Source of the DNA: Anaeromicrobium sediminis
Lineage (GTDB): Bacteria > Bacillota > Clostridia > Peptostreptococcales > Thermotaleaceae
Assembly: GCF_002270055.1 (NCBI RefSeq)
Contig: NZ_NIBG01000001.1
Location: forward strand, 124,001-188,000
Length of the DNA stretch: 64,000 nucleotides
Reading direction: 5' to 3'
Below are positions 17,513-27,042 of this stretch, one piece after another. A program made the position numbers and the translations under genes. The notes under the pieces are model-generated. The model worked only from the letters and a program-made list of their open reading frames with translations, ran no database searches and was not told where the DNA came from. How positions within the stretch are numbered: the first letter of the stretch is position 1; every line of letters starts with the position of its first letter.

Positions 17513-19936
17513 ATGGCATTCAATCCAGGATTAAAACCAGGAGATATAATAGATAATAGTAAATTAACAGATATATTCAAATGTGCTCCTCAAGGTGGAA
17601 TGAGAAGATCGCATACTACAAACACTCTTACTCTTATTTCAGATAATACCAAACCACTATACAATGCCGAGTGGCGTGATGGAATATTACACTATACAGG
17701 TATGGGGCAAAATGGAGACCAAGATATAAATGGAGCTCAAAATAAAACTTTAAATGAATCAAATAGTAATGGAGTAGATGTATATTTATTTGAGGTATTC
17801 AAGAAGAGAGAATATACATATGTGGGGCAAGTCGAATTAGCAGGAAATCCATATCGAGATGAACAAATAGATATCAACAATAATTTAAGAAAGGTTTGGG
17901 TGTTTCCATTAAAAAAAGTAGATGATGCACTAATTCGACAATGCAATATAAATTCTGATTCAATTGAAGCAGAAGACAGGTTGGAATTTGAAAGAGATGC
18001 TAAAGCGTTAGCCTTAATTATTGCTTCGAAAAAAATAAGCCCACCATTAGCAGTTGCAATTAACGGCAACTGGGGTTCTGGCAAAAGCTTCCTTATGGAT
18101 AAGGTTAAAAAGTACGTTAATATTTATGGAGGAAGAAAAGGGTTTTGTTCAGATCTTTTACCCATTCATTTTAATGCATGGGAATATTCAGATACAGATA
18201 TATATGCAAGTTTATCTAATAAAATAATAAATGAAATTAACAATGCGATAAATAAAGTTAATATGGGTTCAGAGGAGCTAGTTATTGAAGAAGCTGAATC
18301 TAAATTACTTGCAAAGCTATATTCCGTAAAACGTTATCTAGAAGATACGGAAATGGAAAAGAAAAAGTTAGAAATGGAAAAAGAGAGATTAGAACAAAGT
18401 AAAAAAGATATAAAGAATAAGATTATAAAAGAAACTATAAAAGATGGAATAGAAAAAACTAAAAGAAGTGCCGGAAATTATAATATTCGTGAATATCAAG
18501 ATATTATAGAAAGATTTGATAATATAGGAAATGATATAAATGTAATGAAAGGGTACATAGAAGAAGGAAATACGTTGTTATTCAAATTAAAAGCTATTCT
18601 TTCGTCTGTGAAAAAATTATCATGGAAAAAAACTAGTATATACATTTTATGCACTATAACTTTGGGGGGGATTATATATATATATTACGATAAAGTGAAG
18701 TTTGCTTCTTTAATAACAGGGATCGGTACAGTATTATCAATTGTAGTTAACTTTGTAAGAAATAAAGATAAAATTGCTTGGTTCAAAGTAACAAAAAAGT
18801 TAATAAATGAACTCTATGATGTAAAAGAGAAATATGAAGGAAAAGAAAGAGAGATAGAACCAGAAATAAACAACAGAAATAAAAAAATTATAGAAGCTAG
18901 CGATGAAATCGAAGAGCTTAAGAAAGAAATTGAAGAAATTAAAAAAGGTAAGTATTTTAATCATTACTTGGAAAAAAGGTTAAATGAAGGGACATACGTA
19001 AAAGAATTGGGAATAATAAACATTATAAAGAAAGATTTCGAACTTATACGCACCTATATAGAAAATGAAAGTACAGGATTAGATAGAGTCGTTTTATATA
19101 TAGATGATTTAGATAGATGTTCACCCTCTAAAGTAAAAGAAGTATTACAAGCAATACATCTGTTTTTGTCGGATAAACTATTTATTGTAGTTGCAGCGAT
19201 TGATATCAGATGGATCTCGAAATGTCTTACTATGGAATACAAAAATTTAATTGCAGATGAAAACGGTGTAAATCAACAACAAATAGCAAGTGTGAGTAAT
19301 TACTTAGATAAAATTTTTCAATTATCAATTAAAGTGCCAAGTCCTAATAAAAACCAAATTAAAAGTTATCTTAAAGAACTTATTAAACATGATATTGAAA
19401 TAGAAAGTGATAGTAATCATATTGATGAAATAGAATATGAAAGTATAAATTATGGTATGGCTGAAGTCGCTAGCACCATAGATGTTAGAGCTTCAGATGA
19501 TATAACCATAGAAAGTATCATTATAAATGAAAATGAAATAAAGTTTATAGAAGATGCAATTATCGATTTACTAGGACATAACCCAAGAACTATTAAAAAA
19601 TTTATAAATACATACCGATTAGTGAAAGCATCTAATAATATTGAGCTATCAACAAATGAAGTGTTATTTTTACTTTCAATTAATATTACTAACCCATACA
19701 ACGCTGAAAGTATAAATGATTTGATTAATTCTGCAAAAGATATACATGAGTTTTATGAAAGCATAGAAGAATTAATTGATGAAGAAGTTACAACAAAACT
19801 GAATGATGAAAAGAAAGAAATGATTATTAAAGTAAATGAAGCAATTGATGTAATTAAGGAAAAAGGTTATATAATGGATTTAAAATACCTTCAAGAACAT
19901 TTGTATACAGCGCAACGATTTATTTTAAAATTGTAA
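17513..19936 (+). CDS. SRA-like domain fused to KAP-family P-loop NTPase
   Basis: An 807-residue two-part protein. Residues 1-135 carry a modified-base-reading SRA-like domain of the kind found in McrA-type HNH nucleases (IFKCAPQGGMRRS, then HYTGMGQNGDQ, whose YTG..GDQ pattern is the SRA fingerprint, then KVWVFPLK). Residues 160-790 are a KAP NTPase: Walker A GNWGSGKS (185-192), a helical insertion with two membrane segments (about 370-410) and coiled coils, and Walker B VVLYIDDLDRCSP (about 530). KAP proteins include phage-exclusion ATPases such as PifA. I infer a defence function triggered by modified DNA. The internal ATG is chosen because GAAAGGGGT precedes it. Confidence 0.8.
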   Translation: MAFNPGLKPGDIIDNSKLTDIFKCAPQGGMRRSHTTNTLTLISDNTKPLYNAEWRDGILHYTGMGQNGDQDINGAQNKTLNESNSNGVDVYLFEVFKKREYTYVGQVELAGNPYRDEQIDINNNLRKVWVFPLKKVDDALIRQCNINSDSIEAEDRLEFERDAKALALIIASKKISPPLAVAINGNWGSGKSFLMDKVKKYVNIYGGRKGFCSDLLPIHFNAWEYSDTDIYASLSNKIINEINNAINKVNMGSEELVIEEAESKLLAKLYSVKRYLEDTEMEKKKLEMEKERLEQSKKDIKNKIIKETIKDGIEKTKRSAGNYNIREYQDIIERFDNIGNDINVMKGYIEEGNTLLFKLKAILSSVKKLSWKKTSIYILCTITLGGIIYIYYDKVKFASLITGIGTVLSIVVNFVRNKDKIAWFKVTKKLINELYDVKEKYEGKEREIEPEINNRNKKIIEASDEIEELKKEIEEIKKGKYFNHYLEKRLNEGTYVKELGIINIIKKDFELIRTYIENESTGLDRVVLYIDDLDRCSPSKVKEVLQAIHLFLSDKLFIVVAAIDIRWISKCLTMEYKNLIADENGVNQQQIASVSNYLDKIFQLSIKVPSPNKNQIKSYLKELIKHDIEIESDSNHIDEIEYESINYGMAEVASTIDVRASDDITIESIIINENEIKFIEDAIIDLLGHNPRTIKKFINTYRLVKASNNIELSTNEVLFLLSINITNPYNAESINDLINSAKDIHEFYESIEELIDEEVTTKLNDEKKEMIIKVNEAIDVIKEKGYIMDLKYLQEHLYTAQRFILKL

Positions 19937-19968
19937 TATGTAATATTAACGAATTATGTATAGACTGT

Positions 19969-20000
19969 AAAAAAGCAGCAGTATTAAACTGCTGTTTTTG
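19969..20000 (+). terminator. Terminator after KAP gene
   Basis: AAAAAGCAGCAGT pairs with ACTGCTGTTTTT around a 5-nt loop and ends in T-rich sequence; usable on both strands between converging genes. Confidence 0.85.
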
Positions 20001-20016
20001 ATTATTTTTTAAAGCA

Positions 20017-20235
20017 CTATTCCTTCCATTTACCATTTCCTTTTTCATCCACTGTATTTGGAGTAGGTAATAATTCTATAAATCTTGCTAGTACAACAAA
20101 TGTCGTAAATAAACCCATAAGTGATTGAAAGCAGAGTATGTGGATACCAATTAATATCTTGTAATTTAAAGGCGTTGATCCAAAATCTGAATATTTGTAA
20201 TGATATACAGCTTGTTTACGACATCGGAATTCACC
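20017..20235 (-). pseudogene. Fragment of a membrane protein
   Basis: A 73-codon open frame with no start codon (it begins after a TAA). It contains one hydrophobic segment, ILIGIHILCFQSLMGLFTTF, and ends PNTVDEKGNGKWKE. The first half (FRCRKQAVYHYKYSD) could be the end of a zinc-ribbon head. Probably the C-terminal remnant of a gene related to the membrane-protein cluster next to it. Confidence 0.4.
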
Positions 20236-20275
20236 TTATTTTCTGTGATGTTGTAAAACGTGTTGGGCGTAGTTT

Positions 20276-20875
20276 TTAATCTCGTTCTTCTGAATAAAGA
20301 TACAAATACCTATAAAAAATTTTGATACTCATTCTGGCTAAAACTTCAAGAATTATAATGGAAAGTACTACCATAAAAGATATTTCGTGAAATTGAATGT
20401 CTGAACTATGTACTATTTTTTTCAATGGTGTAATATATTCTAGAAATTTATCGCCATCCAAGATATATAGAATGCCTGAAAATAAAACTACCCATTGCGA
20501 TAAAATTAAAAATCTAATCTTTGCTCCATAAAAACCTCTTCGTATAGTATCTAGTCTCATTCTCATATCTTCATCATAAGAATTTGTCTTATCACAATAT
20601 GCTTCCATCCCCAGCAACAGTAAACATATTATAATTCCAAATATAAATACTACTGAAGCTAAGAATAAAAATGATGCAAATAGTAAGTCAGCTATACTTA
20701 CGATCAAGTTAATAAAATCATGATTAACAATACTTAAAATTGTTTGAAATTTACTTGGAAATACAGTTTTGAAAAAAATCCCCACAATAGCCACTATACT
20801 AATAACTTCTATAGATTGCAATGCATCCTTTACATCTTTATACAAATTTTTCAATTCATCTGATGAACTGATCAT
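20276..20875 (-). CDS. Integral membrane protein, unknown
   Basis: A 199-residue protein with four likely membrane segments (about residues 22-40, 55-90, 122-140, 165-185) and an acidic loop CDKTNSYDEDMRMRLDTIRR facing the cytoplasm. A strong AGGAGGAG ribosome site precedes the ATG. It starts a minus-strand series of four genes for membrane or exported proteins (20276-22921), facing the KAP gene. I recognise no family. Confidence 0.65.
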   Translation of the reverse strand: MISSSDELKNLYKDVKDALQSIEVISIVAIVGIFFKTVFPSKFQTILSIVNHDFINLIVSIADLLFASFLFLASVVFIFGIIICLLLLGMEAYCDKTNSYDEDMRMRLDTIRRGFYGAKIRFLILSQWVVLFSGILYILDGDKFLEYITPLKKIVHSSDIQFHEISFMVVLSIIILEVLARMSIKIFYRYLYLYSEERD

Positions 20876-21015
20876 AAGTGCTCCTCCTTTTCTTGAAATA
20901 ATCGTTTTTAGTAATAATTTTTTTAAAGAAAACTGTGACTAACTTTATAAATTTACGAAATTAATGTCGCGAATCATTACTGTAAAATATAATATTATAG
21001 TTTATTAGAATTTCT

Positions 21016-21387
21016 TTAAACTCTAGTAGCTTTTTCGTCAAGATAGCTTCTTACATCTTTTGAAAATATTAATAAAGTTGCTGATACAGAGTGTACTATT
21101 AATAGTAACAACATAAGAGGATGTAATAACAAGGATGTGTTATAACTTAATAAAATACTAATAACTGAATAAATTAACAATCCAGCAAATAGATTTTTTA
21201 CCCATCTTTTACCTGTATAGATATAATACATAAAGGTAGATGTAACTAAGAATCTTATAATACCATGTGGTAGTCTATGTAAACCAAATTTAAAAGTTAC
21301 GAGTGCCGTCATTGTTGCATCTAATAATAATGATGCACAAATTATTGAAATTAATATTATTTTGCCTCGTTTAACATTAGGTTCCAT
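21016..21387 (-). CDS. Small integral membrane protein, unknown
   Basis: A 123-residue protein with four hydrophobic segments (about residues 9-30, 42-58, 64-82, 86-108), short loops and a charged tail ending DEKATRV. GGAGGC precedes the ATG. It resembles small four-helix proteins of no known function. Gene spacing suggests separate or loosely linked transcription within the minus-strand cluster. Confidence 0.65.
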   Translation of the reverse strand: MEPNVKRGKIILISIICASLLLDATMTALVTFKFGLHRLPHGIIRFLVTSTFMYYIYTGKRWVKNLFAGLLIYSVISILLSYNTSLLLHPLMLLLLIVHSVSATLLIFSKDVRSYLDEKATRV

Positions 21388-21517
21388 TTTTTATGCCTCC
21401 ATAATTTAGATTAAATTATTAATGTATTTATTGGAATAGATCTTGTTAGTTATTTTAATGCAACATATCATGTAAAAATCATTTACATAGAATGTAGGAT
21501 ATTCTACTCTAATATTA

Positions 21518-22015
21518 TTATTCTTTAATTTTTACCACAGTTATGAATTCTGAACCATAACTAACTTGAATTGAATATAGCCCTAGTACTGCTGAATTTA
21601 ACAATACGTTTGCTTCTTGACTTCCATCATTATTTTTCATGTTAGGTAAGATACATTTTAAATATTCTACATCTACTTTTTCTTCTAGTTTATCATCAGT
21701 AAATACTTTTATAGAATTTAAAGTGTTCTGAGCGATTGTAGAGATTCCTGAAGCAACAATATCTTCTCCATATTCAGCATAGCCTGTAGAACCAGTTATC
21801 TCATAACCATAGATGACATTTTCATTATTAACATATACTTTTACAATAACTCCTTCATATTTTTCACCATTATATTCAGGTAATTCTTTAAGAATAATTT
21901 CTGCATTTGAAAACTGTTTTGTATCTTGAACTTTTGAATCACTTTGAGCACATCCTACAATAATAGATGAAATGACAATAATAAAAATAATTGCAAATTT
22001 TAAACTTTTTTTCAT
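21518..22015 (-). CDS. Lipoprotein with catalytically dead Prp-like protease domain
   Basis: A 165-residue lipoprotein: signal segment with lipobox IIVGC (Cys22), a linker, then a complete domain of about 105 residues that follows the ribosomal-processing cysteine protease Prp (YsxB). Prp has a catalytic His in GHA and Cys in DIVCA. Here the same places read ITGSTGYAEYGEDIVASGIS, so His is Ser and Cys is Ala; both catalytic residues are lost while the framework (GYAEYGEDIV, NSAVLGLYSI) is kept. Prp normally acts in the cytoplasm on L27, so export of a dead version means a new role, perhaps binding. AAAGGAG precedes the ATG. Confidence 0.75.
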   Translation of the reverse strand: MKKSLKFAIIFIIVISSIIVGCAQSDSKVQDTKQFSNAEIILKELPEYNGEKYEGVIVKVYVNNENVIYGYEITGSTGYAEYGEDIVASGISTIAQNTLNSIKVFTDDKLEEKVDVEYLKCILPNMKNNDGSQEANVLLNSAVLGLYSIQVSYGSEFITVVKIKE

Positions 22016-22096
22016 AATTATAAATCTCCTTTCAAAATGCTATATAGTGTGCTTATGTTCGTTGATACTGCATTTAATCGTTTTGAATCATGTAGG

Positions 22097-22921
22097 TTAT
22101 GGTATCACTATTTGAAATAAGTATTTATTAAGAATATTAACGATGTAAATATTAAATTGTAGTTTTATAACAATTATATATAAAAATGTAAGTCCTATAG
22201 ATATAAGATACGATGATAATGTCCCCATAAGATAAAATTCAGCATGTTCTTTTTCACCATCATGATTATTAGAATTTGTACGAAAGCTCGCAATTGATTT
22301 AAATAATAAAAAACCATATATAACTGTATATTCACGAATAAGTATAAAAGCAGATATAAATAAACCTTCCAAAATACCTAAAACTCTACCATTATATGTC
22401 TGAATATTTTTTTTAAGTCTATATATATTATTAATTATCCTTTCTTTGTCTTTAAATATAATTTCAATGAAAAAATCTCTAGAATAGATATTTAGGCATA
22501 AGTAAATTGACGTGATGATACCAAATTGCCATATCTTTTCCAAATATAAATTTGACAAATAGTAGTACATATACACAAAAAATAATAAAATAATAAAATT
22601 GGATTGATAGATTTTAACAAGTATATTTGGTTCAAATTTCTCTTTCCCAGTACATGGATCTACTGCAATTGATATATTGGCTATTTTTGAAAACAATACA
22701 AAATACAAAATAATTACTACATATTTTACAATAAGAATATTACATTGATATTTCCAATCAAATTTAAATTTTTTGCAATATAATAATAAAGTTATTTCAA
22801 CTAGTGCTAATAAAATAGTAAAAATAATATTAATTGTATATTTAGTATTGATAATATGTTCTGGATCCTTCTTAAAATCTCTAATAAAGCTACCATCTTT
22901 TTTCTTTCGTTTTTTCCTCAT
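22097..22921 (-). CDS. Polytopic membrane protein, unknown
   Basis: A 274-residue protein starting with a very basic stretch (MRKKRKKKDGS) and followed by about seven hydrophobic helices. A cytoplasmic loop carries KDKERIINNIYRLKKN and another SFRTNSNNHDGEKEHAEFYL. The start is put at the internal ATG because AGGGAG lies seven bases upstream. The last gene of the minus-strand membrane cluster. The family is not recognised; topology alone would fit a transporter subunit or a phage-exclusion effector. Confidence 0.6.
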   Translation of the reverse strand: MRKKRKKKDGSFIRDFKKDPEHIINTKYTINIIFTILLALVEITLLLYCKKFKFDWKYQCNILIVKYVVIILYFVLFSKIANISIAVDPCTGKEKFEPNILVKIYQSNFIILLFFVYMYYYLSNLYLEKIWQFGIITSIYLCLNIYSRDFFIEIIFKDKERIINNIYRLKKNIQTYNGRVLGILEGLFISAFILIREYTVIYGFLLFKSIASFRTNSNNHDGEKEHAEFYLMGTLSSYLISIGLTFLYIIVIKLQFNIYIVNILNKYLFQIVIP

Positions 22922-23184
22922 GTTCCACTCCCTGTTTCGTATTATTAGTTTTATGTCATATTCTTTAATTAAATACATTTAAAAATCAAGATAGTTAGTA
23001 CTGTTAATTACTAATGGGCAAGATACTAATATCTTACAATAATGTGAAAAAATTTACAAATAATAAAACTCTTCATTAATGGAATAACCATAAAGGAATT
23101 ATGTATACTGACAAATTTTTCCAAAAAGTTACTATAAAATCAAATATAATAATAAATAACAAAATGTAATAGGGGGATAAGCAT

Positions 23185-23898
23185 ATGAAGAAAAGAATAA
23201 CAAGCGTACTATTAGCATTAGCTTTATCATTCACAGTATCATATGGCCACAGCGGAAGAACAGATTGCTCTGGAGGCCACCACGATAATAAAAATAAAAG
23301 CGGGCTAGGAAGCTATCATTATCACCATGGATACGGACCACACCTGCATGAAAACGGAGTATGCCCATATGAAGTAAAAAATACAGTAGAGGCATGCTCA
23401 AGCCCAGTTAATACTGTAACAATGGTTAAGAAAGCTCCAACTGTAAATTCAAATGAGGTGAAAGTAACTTTAGTAAATTATCCAGTACAAATTAATGGAG
23501 TTACTATAGATAATTCAAAGCAGAAGTATCCTATTATCTCATACAACAACATAACGTACTTGCCACTAACTTGGAACAATGGACAGGCATTAGGATTTAG
23601 ACCTAAGTGGAGAGAAGAATCAAAGAGCCTTCATATATACTTAGAAGAAACAGAAGGGAAGCTAGAGCAAGAGCTATTAAAAGAGGAGACAAACTCAAGT
23701 GAGAAAAGCTATACATGTGAAAAGGTAGATTTTGATGTATATATTGATTATTATCTAGTATCTGGTGATAGTGAGTATCCAGTGTTAAATTATAAAGGGA
23801 TTATATATTTACCTTTGACTAGTGATAATGTAACTAAGCTTGGAATAAGTTTTGTATGGTCTAATGAAGAAGGAATAAAGATAAGAGGAGGAGAATAA
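23185..23898 (+). CDS. Exported YHYH-domain protein with two stalk-like domains
   Basis: A 237-residue secreted protein. A signal peptide (residues 1-21) is followed by a His- and Cys-rich YHYH segment with GHSGRTDCSGGHHDN and GSYHYHHGYGPHLHENGVCPY, which should bind metal. Two copies of a copper-amine-oxidase N-terminal-like stalk domain follow, each with the pattern YPV/I-x-N/S-Y-x-x-I-x-Y-LPLT (about residues 92-160 and 188-237). AGGGGG precedes the ATG. Proteins of this kind lie on the cell or spore surface. It is the only protein gene in its region and appears intact. Confidence 0.85.
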   Translation: MKKRITSVLLALALSFTVSYGHSGRTDCSGGHHDNKNKSGLGSYHYHHGYGPHLHENGVCPYEVKNTVEACSSPVNTVTMVKKAPTVNSNEVKVTLVNYPVQINGVTIDNSKQKYPIISYNNITYLPLTWNNGQALGFRPKWREESKSLHIYLEETEGKLEQELLKEETNSSEKSYTCEKVDFDVYIDYYLVSGDSEYPVLNYKGIIYLPLTSDNVTKLGISFVWSNEEGIKIRGGE

Positions 23899-24144
23899 GT
23901 GGAATTATTTGGTGTATATTACTAGGTATGAAATAAAAATATTCAATACTTTTGAGGGATTATACAAGAAGAGAACAATTAGTAATAACTAAGCGATTGG
24001 AATAGAGGATATAAATAGTGTTATGTTAACCAAATGTATATTTTAGTCATAGAAAGAGTTCTATTGCAGGAATGACAAATATGTTGATTTTGCTAAGAGA
24101 ACAAGTTTGGTTAAATATTTACTGTAAGAAAGAAGGGATAAGAA

Positions 24145-25254
24145 GTGTACTTAATAAAAAAAGATATAAATAGGATTGAGAGAATTAATGAAATTGCATT
24201 TTCTGAATTTGGATTTAGGGAAAGAGAGCATTTGCAGGAATGGATTGCTAATGAACCATCCTGTCTAGGGGAAGATTTACTAATAATTCAGAAGGAGTTT
24301 GATGGATTTTCAGATACTAGAGAAAGATTAGACTTATTAGCATTAGATAAAGAAGGAAATTTGGTCGTTATTGAGAATAAATTAGATGATACAGGTAAAG
24401 ATGTAACTTGGCAATCCTTAAAATATGCTTCATATTGTTCACGTCTAACTAATAATGATATTAAAAAAATCTATCAACAATATCTAGATAAGCAAGGTAT
24501 AGATGTTGATGCAGAAGAAAAAATAGCAGAGTTTTATAATGATGACTACGAAAATCTAATTTTAAATAAAGGTATATCTCAAAGGATTATTCTTATTGCA
24601 AGAAAATTTCGTAAAGAGGTTACGTCAACAGTCTTGTGGCTAATGAATTATAATTTAAATTTACAGTGTTTTAAAGTAACACCATATGAGTTAAACGGAC
24701 AATTACTCTTAAATATAGAGCAGATTCTTCCAATGAAAGATGCTGAGGATTATATTATCAAGATGGCAGAAAAAACTCAGATAGATATAAGTAATGAGAA
24801 AAAGAGTAAGTCAATTGATATTATACAATATGAATTTTGGATGAAGTTATTGAAAGCAATGAATAATAAAAGTAATTTATTCAAAAATATAAGTCCTATA
24901 AAAGGTAATTGTTTAGGTGCGACTTCAGGTATATATAGTGGAGTGTACTTTCAGTTTAGAATAAAGAAAGAATCTGCAGAAGTTGAGATTTATATAGAAA
25001 CAGAAAATAAGGAAAAAAACGAAAAAATATTTGACTCATTATTTGGGCATAAGGTTGAGATAGAAAAGCGTTTTGGGAAGAATTTAATTTGGCAAAGAAA
25101 AGATAGTGTAAGAGTAAGAAAAATAATATATTCCGAACCCAAGGATTCTCATAATAAAGAGGAATGGGAAACTATAATAGATTTTTTAGTTGATGCTATG
25201 ATAAGACTTGAAGAAGTGTCAAAACCGTATTTAGAGAAAATACAAATTGACTAA
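24145..25254 (+). CDS. PD-(D/E)XK nuclease-like protein with DUF4268 domain
   Basis: A 369-residue cytoplasmic protein. Residues 30-170 have a restriction-endonuclease-like core with RLDLLALDKEGNLVVIENKL, that is D...E-x-K, matching the PD-(D/E)XK motif, followed by W-x-x-x-K-Y-A-x-Y, the typical helix. Residues 230-360 match the DUF4268 type of C-terminal domain (FWMKLLKAMN...GVYFQFRIKKESAEVEIYIE). Such proteins occur in defence regions as stand-alone nucleases. Start is GTG after AAGAAGGGAT. Flanked by noncoding sequence. Confidence 0.75.
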   Translation: MYLIKKDINRIERINEIAFSEFGFREREHLQEWIANEPSCLGEDLLIIQKEFDGFSDTRERLDLLALDKEGNLVVIENKLDDTGKDVTWQSLKYASYCSRLTNNDIKKIYQQYLDKQGIDVDAEEKIAEFYNDDYENLILNKGISQRIILIARKFRKEVTSTVLWLMNYNLNLQCFKVTPYELNGQLLLNIEQILPMKDAEDYIIKMAEKTQIDISNEKKSKSIDIIQYEFWMKLLKAMNNKSNLFKNISPIKGNCLGATSGIYSGVYFQFRIKKESAEVEIYIETENKEKNEKIFDSLFGHKVEIEKRFGKNLIWQRKDSVRVRKIIYSEPKDSHNKEEWETIIDFLVDAMIRLEEVSKPYLEKIQID

Positions 25255-25296
25255 TCAAATGAAGTGAAGATTTTATTTATAGGGGAAGGCTTATGC

Positions 25297-25538
25297 CTAC
25301 CCCTTAATATATTTATTGACTAACCTATTCATATAAATCATTGTACCCATAATTATAATATTGATGACTGAAATTATGTAGCCAATATAAACGTAATCTT
25401 TGTAACTTTAGTATTTATCTGGTGGTTACATGAATAAAACCTTCTGTATTTGATAGTTCTGTACAGTATAAGAACTGTCAAAGTTATTGTTGTAATTCCA
25501 CAAATGAATCTGATTAGAATATTAGTTAGTTCTAACAT
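25297..25538 (-). pseudogene. Small membrane protein with frameshift
   Basis: From an ATG with GAGAG upstream the frame reads MLELTNILIRFICGITTITL and onward for 54 residues to a TAA. In another frame the same stretch continues as a second hydrophobic helix (YIGYIISVINIIIMGTMIYM) ending NKYIKG. Read together they make a two-helix peptide, so a frameshift near 25395 is likely. The remainder of the gap 25255-25818 has no visible gene. Confidence 0.45.
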
Positions 25539-25818
25539 TTTAACTCTCTTTTACATAAGTCATACTTAGAATAAATATATGCTAAGTATAACCCAATAAT
25601 GAATTTGTCAGAATATCAAGTCCTACGACTTCTTATATACGGTTCCATATTAATCTGTGTATTAAAACTTAAATAAATATATTGAGATAGGAGTGTTTCC
25701 AAATGTTTTTTAGAAGGGGAATAGGACAAGTTAGAATCTTAATATAATATAGTGATATATACAAGAGGGAAAAGCTTAAAGTTTTTTCTAAATATGACTA
25801 AATAAAGGAGAGGTTAAA

Positions 25819-26625
25819 ATGTCTTTTGCTTTTTTGGCAATAGCTTTGTATATGACTATATTTGTTCACGAATTAGGTCATTATTTTGCCTGTAAGTTGT
25901 TTAAGGTTCCTGTAATGGAATTTTCACTTGGATTGGGGCCACAACTATTAAGCACTAAATATAAAGATACTCGCTTAACTCTAAAATTACTACCTTTAGG
26001 AGGCTATGTAGAGCCTGATAATAAAATTGAACAAAGATTAAATCTTATAAAGCGATATATAATTTTACTATCGGGAGTATTTTTAAATTTTATATTTTTC
26101 ATTATGGCTATAGGATTTATTCATAAGAGTGGTTTTTGGGAAGGATTAAAGAGCATTCCATCAATTACACTTATAGTTATTAATGTAACAAAGGAATTTC
26201 TTGTAAATATAACCATGTCAGATATATATAGTCCACAAGCAAATGCTCAGCAAACAATGGTTACTATGAGTCAAAATGTACATAATCTAGGGTTTTGGAG
26301 ATTTGTAATAACGCTGAATATTATTATAATAGTGACAAATCTTCTTCCTATTCCTATTTTAGACGGAGGAAAAATTATTATGATTACATTAGAAAGAGTG
26401 TTGCTAAAATTAGGGATATCTGCTGAAATGGTAGCTAAAATTTTAAATCCAATATACTTTATTAGTTTTATATTAGTTATATCACCCATGTTTATTAATG
26501 AAATATGGAATTTAGGGAGTGAAATAGGTTTATCATTATCTCAGTCGCTAGCTGTATATGCAATTGTAATTAGTTTTTTTATGGTAATATCGAAGAAAAT
26601 AAAATCTTTTTCAAGAAAGATATAG
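25819..26625 (+). CDS. Site-2-protease-like M50 membrane metalloprotease
   Basis: A 268-residue intramembrane protease. The zinc-binding HExxH is VHELGH (H17, E18, H21) in the first helix and the third ligand is the aspartate in NLLPIPILDGG (about D181). It has four to six membrane segments but no PDZ domain, which makes it a compact form. Close to the RseP/YluC class in sequence (GLGPQLLS, LPLGGYVEP). In an accessory region it may process a membrane-tethered regulator or bacteriocin-like peptide. AGGAGAGG precedes the ATG. Confidence 0.9.
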   Translation: MSFAFLAIALYMTIFVHELGHYFACKLFKVPVMEFSLGLGPQLLSTKYKDTRLTLKLLPLGGYVEPDNKIEQRLNLIKRYIILLSGVFLNFIFFIMAIGFIHKSGFWEGLKSIPSITLIVINVTKEFLVNITMSDIYSPQANAQQTMVTMSQNVHNLGFWRFVITLNIIIIVTNLLPIPILDGGKIIMITLERVLLKLGISAEMVAKILNPIYFISFILVISPMFINEIWNLGSEIGLSLSQSLAVYAIVISFFMVISKKIKSFSRKI

Positions 26626-26656
26626 CACAATCTTATTAACTAGTAATATTGTGCTA
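26622..26656 (+). terminator. Hairpin at end of M50 gene
   Basis: TAGCACAAT at the stop codon pairs with ATTGTGCTA; no strong T-run follows, so it may be only a partial terminator. Confidence 0.5.
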
Positions 26657-26716
26657 AGGTTAGAAGCGGGTGTTTTTTAAGTAACTAGTATATAAAATAA
26701 AAACTTTACTTGAATG

Positions 26717-26747
26717 TAAAAAAGCAGGAGAAATCCTGCTTTTTTTA
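26717..26747 (+). terminator. Rho-independent terminator
   Basis: AAAAAGCAGGA pairs with TCCTGCTTTTT around GAAA, with further T residues. Strong. Confidence 0.88.
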
Positions 26748-26830
26748 TTTGGATATAAATGTAAAAAAGGGAAAAAATTCATAATGCGTAAAGTTATATT
26801 ATAACTTGTTTTTAGTATATGAAATCCTAA

Positions 26831-26983
26831 ATGGAGTTATATAATCAGAAATCAGAGTCGTATTATTTGTATAGGGTATACAAGCTTGTTACTAAACAAA
26901 GAGTTGGTAAGATATATGTTGAAAAGGGGGACTTGGAGAAAAACGCTAATTGTAGTCCAGAGACTTATTTTGTAAAGAGGTAG
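26831..26983 (+). CDS. Small hypothetical protein (50 aa)
   Basis: A complete open frame starting MELYNQKSESYYLYRVYKLV and ending ETYFVKR. No ribosome site of note, but the amino acid pattern looks protein-like (alternating hydrophobic strand residues). It may be the remains of a larger protein. Function unknown. Confidence 0.35.
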   Translation: MELYNQKSESYYLYRVYKLVTKQRVGKIYVEKGDLEKNANCSPETYFVKR

Positions 26984-27042
26984 TAGAGATAGAAAGAATC
27001 TTACTTTCTTTTTAATAGATGTAATACTAAAGGAGGAATACT

